The notes beneath the pieces were generated by a model, which made no database searches, was not told the origin of the DNA, and saw only the letters and a program-made list of their open reading frames with translations. The translations under genes were made by a program, and so were the position numbers. 64,000 bases of DNA from Chondrilla cf. caribensis (taxonomy: Eukaryota; Porifera; Demospongiae; Chondrillida; Chondrillidae): the NCBI GenBank assembly GCA_964020155.1, contig OZ026557.1:430001-494000 (forward strand). The letters run 5' to 3'. Positions 30,601 through 45,100 of this stretch are shown here, piece after piece. Position 1 is the stretch's first letter; each line of letters opens with the position of its first letter.

Positions 30601-32058
30601 CTCCTGGTTAGTACACACTCCTGGTCAGTACACACTCCTGGTCAATACACACTCCTGGTCAGTACACACTCCTGGTCAGTACACACTCCTGGTCAGTACA
30701 CACTCCTGGTTAGCACACACTCCTGGTCAGTACACACTCCTGGTCAGTACACACTCCTGGTTAGCACACACTCCTGGTTAGTACACACTCCTGGTTAGTA
30801 CACACTCCTGGTTAGCACACACTCCTGGTTAGTACACACTCCAGGTCAGTACACACTCCTGGTCAGTACACACTCCTGGTCAGTACACACTCCTGGTTAG
30901 CACACACTCCTGTTCAGTACACACTCCTGGTTAGTACACACTCCTGGTTTGTACACACTCCTGATTAGTACACACTCCTGATTAGTACACACTCCTGGTT
31001 AGTACATACTCCTGGTTAGTACACACTCATGGTTAGTACACACTCCTGGTTAGTACACACTCCTGGTTTGTACACACTCCTGGTCAGTACACACTCCTGG
31101 TCAGTACACACTCCTGGTTAGCACACACTCCTGTTCAGTACACACTCCTGGTTAGTACACACTCCTGGTTTGTACACACTCCTGATTAGTACACACTCCT
31201 GATTAGTACACACTCCTGGTTAGTACATACTCCTGGTTAGTACACACTCATGGTTAGTACACACTCCTGGTTAGTACACACTTCTGGTTAGCACACACTC
31301 CTGGTCAGTACACACTCCTGGTTAGTACACACTCCTTGTTAGTACACACTCCTGGTCAGTACACACTCCTGGTTAGTACACACTCCTGGTTAGTACACAC
31401 TCCTGGTTAGTACACACTCCTGGTCAGTACACACTCCTGGTTAGCACACACTCCTGGTTAGTACGCACTCCTGGTTAGTACGCACTCCTGGTTAGTACGC
31501 ACTCCTGGTTAGTACGCACTCATGGTTAGTACATACTCCTGGTTAGTACATACTCCTGGTTAGTACACACTCCTGGTTAGTACACACTCCTGGTTAGTAC
31601 ACACTCCTGGTTAGTACACACTCCTGGTTAGTACACACTCCTGGTTAGTACACACTCCTGGTCAGTACACACTCCTGGTCAGTACACACTCCTGGTTAGT
31701 ACACACTCCTGGTTAGTACACACTCCTGGTTAGTACACACTCCTGGTTAGTACACACTCCTGGTTAGTACACACTCCTGGTTAGTACACACTCCTGGTTA
31801 GTACGCACTCATGGTTAGTACGCACTCCTGGTCAGTACACACTCCTGGTCAGTACACACTCCTGGTCAGTACACACTCCTGGTCAGTACACACTCCTGGT
31901 CAGTACACACTCCTGGTTAGTACACACTCCTGGTCAGTACACACTCCTGGTTAGTACACACTCCTGGTTAGTACACACTCCTGGTTAGTACACACTCCGG
32001 GTTAGTACACACTCCTGGTTTGTACACAATCCTGGTTAGTACACACTCCTGGTTAGTG
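27626..32058. repeat. 17-bp satellite array, 4.4 kb (CACACTCCTGGTTAGTA)
   Basis: About 260 tandem copies of a 17-bp unit with two main variants, TGGTTAG and TGGTCAG, plus TACGCACTCC and ATGGTTAG types. Variant blocks recur in order: GCACTCC blocks at about 28670-28835, 30066-30110 and 31455-31525, the last two followed by CATGGTTAGTACATACTCC. That shows higher-order duplication. Short open frames in it are artefacts. Confidence 0.95.
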
Positions 32059-32297
32059 AGTACACTTTACTCAGTCCCTAGCTCATGTACACTATGTCAA
32101 CCAGTACTGATAGTAAGTACATCTGATAAGAAATACAGATCTGGTACTTACTAAGCAAGCTGGACTGTAGTACATTCCCTTGCTAATATATAGGTATATG
32201 GACTTATAGGTATAATATACAGGTGTATGGATGATTGTGTGAACACCTTGTTGTGTAGAAAACAGTTCAATTTGACAAGTGGTACAGATAAAATACC

Positions 32298-34683
32298 TCA
32301 GTTGGCTTGCTGATCTTTCTCTTTGGAAGAGGCTGACAAAATAGTGGCAGCTCTAGTCTTCAGAGAAGCTTCTGTCATGCCTGACTTTTGTACAGCAGGT
32401 GAGAGGTGCTTGCCTGTCTCCATTGAAGGTGACCGGAAGTCTTCCTCCTGTAAAATAGGACCATATAGCACATTACCTAGTACAGAGTAAGTAAATTAGT
32501 TACAAATCAAACACATAAGCTGGAAAGTGTGGAATTTTTCATTGATTCACAATGTCATACACAAAATAGGTTAGTGTAGTATAAACTCACGTGGAGGACA
32601 CAATTCTGCACACTGCTACACTACACTACAGCCTAGCTGCTATTATGTTGTTACAATTGTAGTGGACCTATGAAGTCAGGACACCTTCTCAGTCATTCTA
32701 CACATAGCAATGTTCAAATGTGTCCTCGAGGGACAGGGAGTACAATGTACTGTGAATATCAAACACATTCAACTCTTAATAAGACACTTTGTGTGTAGTG
32801 TTAGGTATCAGCTCAACACATCATTTCAAGATATGATATAGAGCTACTTACAGATGAGGATTTGTCTTCATCAGCTTACTGTCACTGTCAGATTTTGAGA
32901 TCTTCTCTGTTTGTCTCTGTCAACATTGACAATATCACAACTATGTAGCTTGTATTTTCTGACAGTATATATTACCAAGCTATGCACAAGGAGTCACTAA
33001 TTCACATGTACTTGTACAGATAACAATGTACATGTGAGTACACACCACACACACATGAATGCATGCGTACTGTACATAGTACACATTTACATACCCTTAC
33101 ATAATCACCCAGTTACATACATACGTACATACTTATGTATGTACACACGTATACATAAATGCATACACACACACGCACACACACACACACAAACATGCAT
33201 GCACACACACGGAGGCAGGATGCCCACACCTTGGACACTCGTAGGTAGCTTGGCAGAGGCAGCCCAGGGGCAGGCCCAACCCTGTGGAAGCAGTAAGACA
33301 GATGACACGTGATTGTAGTATATAGTTCCGTGTTTTATGTAAGTGCGCGCGCGCGTGTGTGTGTGTGTGTGCATGTGTGTGTGTGCATGTGTGTGTGTGA
33401 ACTGAGGTATAACCATAGCAATGATGTACATGGGGGGGGGGGGTATTCATGAAAACCAGTCAGTTACTTTAGAGCAAGTAAACAAGGAATAACGGACAGA
33501 AACACATCATGAACAGCTACATACATATGTAGCTAGTTCAAGGTTTGCTCAAGGAACTGTACTACAATGGAGTTTGTGGCAATCAATTTTCAACACCTTG
33601 ATTGATTGTGCAAGAGTCACACAGACTTCTACTGAGCCATTTCTCGATCGTGATTCAGGTCCAACATTTGGTTCGATCTTCTCTGCAACACAACACTGTA
33701 TCAGACAACTAGCAATATTGGAGTAACTGATATGAAGTTTAAACATGTGCAATGACATAGCTACGAAGCCTGGATTGATTAGTGAAGGAGAAGTTCTTAG
33801 TGCAGTGTGTCAACGTGACATGTGAGAGTCTACTTTCCAGTCCATCTGCTGAAAACACTCACAATTGTCAATTGTTGATACACATTATGTACAATAATTT
33901 TCACCAGCTATTACAGCCACAGCTAATCCCACACAGCAGTTTGACAAGAAAATACCATAGACCCAGCTGCAGCTATTCTGTTTCTCAACGCATACCACCA
34001 CAAACATGCAAATGTTCTAACATAACATTATCCTAATTACGTATATCATGTGGCTGCTTTCAAGCGAGGCTCTTGCATTCACATGCACACCCTTTGCCAT
34101 AATACTGTGGAATTGGAACTATCCAACCAACCCTTACAAGTGAGGTGGCAGGATCCTTCCCTGATATACATATCCGTGTGAGATTCCCATATCATGAGGA
34201 GGGTGATTATCAGACTAATCTTTTGCCTGAAAACCACACATCAGTACAAATTAAGCATGACATCGTCTCAGATCCAACTTGTGACCTATTCAGCCACTGG
34301 ATCTCCTGTGACCAGTTGTGACTGAGCTTCTTTAGTAATAAATTACACAGGATACTTAGTATAGTTGTGCATAGTCCAGACCCATTCTGGCAGCAATTGT
34401 AAAAGTACTGTAATTGGGACTTTGTCCAGTGAGAAAGGGTCTGGTCTCATCACATACCTATTTCTGTACTGACATGCACAGATTCATATGCCAAAGCAGA
34501 TTGTGGAATGCTTGTAATGGTTACAAACCTAACGGCTTTAGAAGTGTAGTTTGACTCCTATTGGGTATGTCACTGCAAGATTTCCAACTTGTTGAACACA
34601 TAACCAACAGCACTTGTCAAAGATAGTGCCATTCGTTTCTCCATGCGGTCTGCGTATTCCACCAGCTCTACAAGGAACGACAT
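32298..34683 (-). CDS. tentative multi-exon gene, product unknown
   Basis: Candidate exons on the minus strand, with fair splice signals but not fully joined: a start at 34683 (MSFLVELVEYADRMEKRMAL..); 33682-33597 (EKIEPNVGPESRSRNGSVEV.., acceptor GTTGCAG, donor AAG/GTG); 33281-33230 (GWACPWAASAKLPTSVQ); part of 32905-32850 (KISKSDSDSKLM); and 32447-32298, 49 residues rich in Ser, Lys and Glu ending KEKDQQAN and TGA. I do not recognise the product. Phases of the last joins do not all agree, so at least one exon is wrong or missing. Confidence 0.3.
33160..33205. repeat. short CA microsatellite
   Basis: CA-rich run. A GT-rich run of similar length lies at 33340-33400 and a G homopolymer at 33433-33442. 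Confidence 0.8.
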
Positions 34684-34699
34684 CGTGGTTGTTCTTCAG

Positions 34700-34970
34700 T
34701 CCTCAGCTTCGGGTTGACTCACTCCATAGACTAGCCAGTCAAGGTTAGACCATCGCCTCCTGCCCGGATCCGAAACGCCCTTCGACTGTCACCGGAAATG
34801 AGGTCCGAGTAGACCATAGGCGTTAGAGCTTCGAGTAGACTAAACTAGCCGCTTGCGGCGTTTAGTGGGACAGTCTAGCAAGCCAGACTAGCCTACAACG
34901 CTAACTCTGTAAAGCGGAAATCCGGAGTCCGAAATAGGCATAAAATGACGTCATCTAGTCTACTCCATAC
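34700..34970. promoter_or_regulatory. GC/CpG-richer island, possible promoter
   Basis: Compared with its AT-rich surroundings, this stretch has many CG dinucleotides and repeated ACTAG/GACTAG words, directly upstream of the tentative start at 34683 on the minus strand. It includes AGTCTAGCAAGCCAGACTAG. Promoter function is inference. Confidence 0.3.
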
Positions 34971-35159
34971 CATGTGGTCATAGTACTGCTCTTAGGTTCT
35001 TTGATGTAAGCTCCTCGAGCTTCTTCAAATCAGAAAGGTTGCACGAACACCACTCCATGCAGCAAAGACTCAATGTCAAACGAGACCATAAAAATGAATC
35101 TGAGCTGTGAACTGTGTGTCTGCGATCCACCCCACTGCCAGCAGATTAAGATATAAAGC

Positions 35160-35645
35160 ATGACTATTGTAGTTATTGTGGAAACTGGGTAGGCTGTGGT
35201 GATCAGCAATGCAACTTCCATTACTGGTCACCACAAGGTCTGCAGCACCTCCAGAGGATGGACATGCATGATCATTGGTGTTATTACGGACACAGGTGAG
35301 ACTGTGGTGGCCAGCAATACAACTCCTACTGTTGGTCACCACCGGGTGTATTTACAACTCCAGAGGAGTCTCCATGCGTGTGCACTTCTGTTACAGTGTG
35401 TCATGGACAACAGGGAGGCTGTGATGACTGTTGACAGAAAATAATACCCCAATGGTTGCTACAAGTTCTGCTGTAGTACCTCCAGAAAGGTGCACAGGTG
35501 TGAATATTAGTGATAGTACGTGTGTCATAAGGACACTAGGGAGGTCATGGTTATCAGTGATGGAGCTCTCCGTAATCATTGATGGTCATCATGAAGTCTT
35601 AAACACCTCCAGAAGAATGTACATGCATACGTGTCTTGGTGTTAT
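35160..35645. repeat. degenerate tandem repeat of about 120 bp
   Basis: Four to five decayed copies share (T/A)GGTCA(C/T)CA, a CTCCAGA.G motif, a CATGCAT/CATGCGT word and GTGTTAT/CTGTTA. No stable frame is shared by all copies, so it is probably non-coding or an old decayed exon array. Confidence 0.5.
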
Positions 35646-35970
35646 GTAGTGTGTCGTATGGACTCTACAAAGGTGGTACACATGTGTAATGAGTTATAAT
35701 AGTGCAATGAAGGTAGTAGAAGCAGATTTAAAAGGGATGGATATAATATGGTTCACTGATGGTTTGTGTGGATTGGCCACATTCCAAGTATTTGTACCTA
35801 CTCTTTTAGGAAAACAAAGGTATGTCGAATGAAGGAGATTCAATATGATACCATGTACATATATCAGCTGAAGCATTGCAAATGAGTGAAGGATCTAGTT
35901 TAGAGAAGGCACATTTACTGCTGAGGTTGTAGAAATTATCCAACATCTTGGAACAATTCAGAATTTCCAA

Positions 35971-36078
35971 TCAGATTTCAAAGAGAGTGTCATGATCAAC
36001 TTTGAATTTACTGCTGGTCTTCACAACTTCTAGAGCACACAGTTTGGCTTCAGGGGTCATCTTGGGCAGTTCTAACAT
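35971..36078 (-). CDS. tentative small terminal exon, product unknown
   Basis: Minus frame of 35 residues (MLELPKMTPEAKLCALEVVK and on to HDTLFEI, then TGA) preceded by an acceptor-like CTACACATGTTAG. No partner exon was identified. It lies between the tentative gene at 34683 and the ROC-like/COR/Death gene. Confidence 0.25.
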   Translation of the reverse strand: MLELPKMTPEAKLCALEVVKTSSKFKVDHDTLFEI

Positions 36079-36518
36079 GTGTAGAGATCACTCAAACGTG
36101 TTGTAGTAATAGTTATAATGTTATATACAACAGTAGTAATTATAATAGTATAACAGTAGTAATAATTATAATAGTATAACAGTAGTAATAGTTATTAACA
36201 AATCTGTGGTCAATTGCATACGTACAGTGTGGAGTATAAAACTCATCAAATAACAGAGGAGCACCATACATGCACTGTGTGTAGGTACAATGGCGTACGT
36301 ACAATAGGCAAGAACTCCAACAATGTACGCAAATAAGTAACTGTACAAAATAGTGAAAAATACACAGCGTCACATGTATCGTGCACAAAATGGTGTTCAT
36401 GCAATAAGCAAAAGAGAATAGAACAGTTTTGAGAGGTCTGCCATGTGTTACCTATGAGAAAACAGGGCGAACAGTCACATTTGGAATGAAAGAATGCACA
36501 TATATAAACATATGCAGA

Positions 36519-36536
36519 ACACATGTACACACACAA

Positions 36537-36614
<78 letters not shown>

Positions 36615-36650
36615 ACATGCACACACACGCACGCATGCACACACACACAC
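36519..36650. repeat. (AC)n microsatellite downstream of the Death-domain exon
   Basis: AC run in the 3' flank of the gene ending at 36664. Confidence 0.93.
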
Positions 36651-36663
36651 ACGCACAAACCCA

Positions 36664-39655
<2,992 letters not shown>

Positions 39656-40023
39656 CCCGGAATGTCGCCCACGCCCGTTAATTTTGTGTACCAAAATTCT
39701 GATCATGTACGAGCTTACGTAGCCAGACGTCATCACGCAGCCATATTAATTGTTATTGCACGATAGTCTTATACTATAATAATAAATTGAAACTGATATA
39801 TTATACATACGGTATATATACATACCCGTACACGCGTCGTAGATACCAGTTTCCATTTTGTCTATTGTGAATCCGGTCAGCATGAATGTGAGGCCAATTA
39901 CATACAGCCAATGTTCATGCATGTACAAAATATGTACATATACAAAATAAAGCATTTGAAACAAACTAAATAAAAGATACAAATATTTTATATGCTGTTA
40001 ATGATAATAATGTACTGAACTAG

Positions 40024-42185
40024 TTAGTTCAAAAACCACATAAGCTGTTCTTTGTGCACACGCTGAATAAACTTTCCTGTTGGATAAAGGCAACTGCCCA
40101 CATATTCACCTTGGTCTCCGATAAACTTGGCAATGTGCGTGTGGTGTTCTTTTGGGTGACTCTCGCAAGGAAACCCCCAGTGGACCCACTGTTCACTGGA
40201 TTCGTCTTTCTGTCCATACACATTGGACCATAGGGACAAAACCCTTTCTTTGAGCTGTTGGTACATGGCATTGTAAGAGGATGACGAGGGAAGAGAATTG
40301 TCGCTGGGTGTGAAAGTCACCTCTATGAATGACACTCGCTCCAGGAGACCAAGGACACCTGTACCAACGTCAAACGTAACGAAGTTGTGAGAGAGTTTGT
40401 CCAGGTCCAGGGTCCAGGTTAGGTTGGCAGCAAGATCAGCAATAAGCAGACGGAAGAATCCAGTGGGGATGTAGCACACCTTCAACAGCCTGGAGGATGT
40501 GAAGGACAGGAGCAATGGACCTGGAGAGGATGGAGCTTCACTGCTGGATACTTGGCTGGTTGCAGGCAGGGCGGCAGGGAACAGGATCAAGTCTTCAGAT
40601 TTGATTTTGACTATGATTTTTAGGTCTTGGAGCATATTGAGGAAGCTTTCTCTGCTGCTCTCTTTCACTCCCATCACTGACAGCAGCTTTCGATAATCTT
40701 GGATGACGCCCTGTTGTGGGCATGTTTCCTTGGCAATGGGACTTTCCCTAAAACGACACTCCTTCAGCAGCTTTGATGTCATCCTGTATAAGAAATCAGG
40801 ATTTGTGTACACGACTTCGTCATCCCTGAGAGGAGCATCCTTGAGAATAGGAGGGAAGAAGAAGAGACCTAGAATGTGGAAGATGTACAGCATGGTTTTA
40901 AACTCCTCTTCACTGCGTACGAGCTTCCTCTTGGAACAGAGATCGAAAAGCTGACGGTAAGGGAAGAAATTGGCTTCTGGTACGGTCTTCAACGTCTGCT
41001 CCAAGATGAGCCAAGAGAGGGGAACTGTGACCTCAGCATCATGCACACCCTCCACTGCCTCCGACTTGAGGTCACAGATGTATTCTGAATCTTCTGAATC
41101 TTCATCCAGTGGCTTGCCAGCAAGGGTGTTATCAATTGGCCAAAATGCCAGGTCACTGGGGTCTGGCTGAAGGAATCTATTGTATGGCTTTGTTAAGAGT
41201 TCAGATTGAACATCCGAACTGACTGACTCTATCTCCTCCTCTCTGTCAGCCTCCCTCACTTGGTCCAGGTGTGTTCCAATGATGAAGATCTTCGGATCAG
41301 ATGGGTGGATTTTCAGGAACTTGCTTTGCCTCACTTGTTTAGTCCCGAAGGCGTGGATGCTACAAAGTGGACGTTGGATGAGTTCCTCTCTGAAGAATTT
41401 AGCCCCGCCTCCTTCCTCCAGGCACTTCATGAGGTCAAACACGACAAAGTACACACTGGGCGAGGTGATGAGGATGGGGTGGATGTCGTGATAGTACTCC
41501 TGACCTCCAGTGTCTACGAAGTACAGGAGACGCTTCTCTCCCAGGATGTGTCCCTCCAGCTCTGAATCTAATAATTGGTTTCCCTTCATCACATCACCCA
41601 AACTGGCATCCAAGGTGCTCAAGCCCTCGGAGAACTCTTCATGTACTTTCTTTGCTTTTTGTACATTCTTTTCTTCATCGGGTTCTTTGTGCTGCTGAAA
41701 TGCGGCTCCTGTCTTTGGATGTGATTCATGCATCTTCTTCTTCTGGTCATCCTTCTTTTCCATCTGAACCTTTCCTCTTCCCCCATCAACTTCCTCTTTT
41801 CCCCCATCAACTTCCTCTTTTCCCCTATGAACTTCCTCTTTTCCCCTCTGGTCATCCTCCTTCCCCCTTTGAACTTCCTCCTCTTCCTCCTGGTACTTCT
41901 TTCTCATGATATTCCTGAAGATGGCCTGCATGCGCTCGTCTCTTTCAAATAGCTTCCACGTTGAACTATCCTCAATGTAGTGCTCCACCCACTCCGGAGC
42001 TCGGATGACATCCGTTCTTCCAGTGTTGGGGTCCCACTCCTGGCCGAGGAGGAGACACTTCAGGTGTGTCTTGCCAACTTCAGGAGGACCGATAGTGGTG
42101 CACTTGGTGATCTTTAGTGTGACACTTGCACTGGTCTTCAGGACATCCTCCAAGTTCTTCTGAAACTCTAACGCTTTCTTCAATT
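40024..42185 (-). CDS. ROC-COR terminal exon of the SH3-ROCO gene
   Basis: Acceptor CCTTACAG/AA, entered in phase 1; 720 codons to a TAA. ROC motifs: P-loop IGPPEVGKT (about residues 846-854 of the full model), G3 DTGGQEYYHD, G4 FIIGTHLDQ. All three look functional. A charged insertion between P-loop and G3 contains repeated RGKEEV/DGGKEEV units (about 41630-41900). COR follows: VPLSWLILEQTLKTVPEANF, LYIFHILGLFFFPP, ILFPAALPAT. It ends MWFLN, the position equivalent to KVWF in the other ROCO genes, but here translation stops and no Death domain follows. Confidence 0.87.
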
Positions 42186-45100
42186 CTGTAAGGAACATCA
42201 AACAAACTTTAAGAAGGATGTACAAGGCAGGGTAGGCAGGTATGTACGTTTATATAAGAATTTAGCAACTACTGCAAACACTGGTTGTTGAGCATGCATC
42301 CTCGATAAGCACCTTTTGTTGAGCGCCTAATCAACTATTGGTTCTCAATACATACATAAGTTAAGCACATATTTTGTATGCACTCAACAGCTAATTACAT
42401 CACATTGTTGAGCGCATGTAAATTATACTGTAAGGACATTGAGAGTATCATATTCTTCAAACATTGGGGACCTCTTTGATCTAACAAACAGCAATACATA
42501 CCTTTGCTTTCTGAAGGAAGAGAAGTTTGCTCCATCTCTTTCACACAGGTTCCTGGAAACCAGCCGGTCCTCTCTCTGTTCACTCCTCTCCACCGCCCAT
42601 CTTCACCCTTTGCAAGGACTTGGACAACATCACCTTCCTCTAGATCAAGTTCACCATCTTCCTCAGCACAATAGGAATGCTGGACTGTGGCTTGAGTACC
42701 TAAGACATTATAGAGGAAGTACCCTTCCATGCAGTGTAAGGCAAATGACTGAATGTGATACAGTAACACAGTACACTTGTAATCAAACATACATCCTTTT
42801 ATGTGACTCCCTGGAAACCACCCAGACCTCTCTTGCTTCACTCCTCTCAGCCATCCATCTTTACGGCTCTCAAATACTTGGACAATATCACCTTCCTCTA
42901 AATCAAGTTCGTCGTCTTTCTCAGCACGATAGGAATGCTGGACTGTTGCTTCAATACCTAAGATGATTATAGAGATCATATCATGTCCAAATAGTCATGT
43001 TGGACGTGTAAGTACATGTGCATGTATACGTATGTACGTATGTAGGGATAACAAATATAAAATGGCAGCCCTTATATGTATTAGACCCTACTCTGCCTTT
43101 AGAGGCAAACTTGCCAGACTAACAAACATGGAAGTTTGGTAGTCTACCTTGGAACAGTCCAAAGTATCAGACTGACATGTATATAGGAAGTGTTCTATGA
43201 TTTGATAAGTAATAGTTACCAACTTACCACATGGATTTTAAGGTGTACCATGTTTACTGACTATCCTGAGGGCGAGGACAGTAACATGGTATGCCTCTTA
43301 CAAACCATGTGGTAACTAGCTTATTGCAAAAGCGCAGGAATAATCTAAGTGCCTATTGGAAAGCACAGTCTATTTCTCTTTCTCCCAAATGTCTAAGTGA
43401 CAAAATTCTTCCAAGGAGAATTTGCCTCCAGCGAAGCACTGCTCCCGATATATTCAAATTTTCAGATGAGGACTTCGAAAAGGCACTATCGAGGTTTTGC
43501 AACCCCTGCTACTACTCAAGATATGCAAAAGTGCGCAAACCTTTTCCAAGAGTGGAGGAGAGAGTGCAATTCACGTTTCCTAGATGACAAAATACTGGAG
43601 AAGATTTTGCTCTTTGTGTAAGTGGCTTTGTCGATTCTTGGCTAAAGAGAGGAAGAGGGACGGGTCTCATTACGCACCGCAGCACTTCACCACTACCTGG
43701 TCAGATTAGTGTCATATTCGACTACAAGACTACTCAAGCACGGTTAACATCATCAGTGACATTGAGTTTAGTCCACTGCACAATCTTGAAGACTCTATAT
43801 CATAAACTACACATTGTTAAATCCAACAACAAAGAGTAACTGTGGAGCTAAGGTATACTAGATCCTAGCTCTCCACAAGGATTGCCGAACTGTATAATCT
43901 TCTTGAGCGGCCGTAACTTCTATCTCCATAGAGGTGTGGAACTTAAAAGGGAAGTAGTAATGGTGGACAGAAAACATTTGGTGAGGTACTCACACACCAA
44001 GCATAGATCCAAAAATCATTCTGGAGGTTTAAAGCAATTGAATCAAGCCAACGAGATAGTTCACCAATACAAAAGTGAGGATATTGAGAGGTGTCATGTT
44101 TGTTGCTCTATAATTGCCTGACAATGCAAAGGAAAAGATTTGTTCTATTGCAAGCCCATGTAGATCTGTTAAGCCACACAGTGAAATAGCTCCGTGGTAT
44201 ACTGCCATGGCTATAGGCAAAAACAAACTAGCAAAGATGACATGATGCAGGAATCCAAAAGGACATGAAAAATCACAGTCTTAGAGCGTATGCTGTGACA
44301 AAGCTATTTCAGTCAAATGTCCCTGAAAAACTCATCATGGAAAGGAGTGGCCATTGTTCCACTGAAGGAGACCGAATGAACGACCCACATGTCCTACAAG
44401 TTTATAATGCACTTGTTAGAAGACCAACAAGTGACATAGTATCTGACTTCAATAGAGCTGGATCAATGGAATCAACTATGACTGCAATGTCTGTGAGTGT
44501 GTCTACGCCTGTGTTCGCTGGCAGTACTTTCAACAACTGTACATTTCAGATCATTACTAATCCAAAGCCTCCTCCACCAACAGAGGATTTCTCCAACATG
44601 ATTGACATTCAGGAAATATTTCCTGACTTGTAAGACTAATCAGTTAGTGTTCCTGCTCATTGTATCTGTATCTTTGCCAACCTTTGTATAATTGTTAATT
44701 GATAATCATTGATTGTTACAGAGCGTTAGCGAGGTTAATTGTATCTGTTGCAGAGGTAGTCAGATCGAGGTCGCCCACACTTTTTATGTGTAAAATTCAC
44801 GATTTAGGTCCAGATGCGATTTTCTTTGAGCGAAAATTGTCAATCGGTTTTACACATAAATCGCTAAATGCATGTATTGATGTAAGTAGGTCAGCGTGTG
44901 CTATAAAATAAGGTAACGAGAGTAAATGAGAGACTAAATGGTGAGTGATACGCAAATAAAGTTGCTCAGTTTTCATTCACTGACGGCCTCAGGATCCTCG
45001 ATAGATGGCTGGCATATATCTCGAAAAATAATCAAATGTATATCTGAAAATTCTATTCAACGATTTTTAGGGGCTGCCGCAGGCAGCCCCTATATTGTTT

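Noticed and set aside
28048..30611. Repeat frames with a VSTHSWSVHTPGQYT-like pattern
   Set aside because: They come from the 17-bp satellite; frame changes every unit and stops are frequent.
27626..32058. CRISPR array
   Set aside because: Units are 17 bp and contiguous, with no unique spacers, in an intron-rich animal genome.
32850..32905. A confident internal exon joining 33230 to 32447
   Set aside because: Several splice choices exist, but none gives matching phases on both sides, so it stays part of a tentative model.
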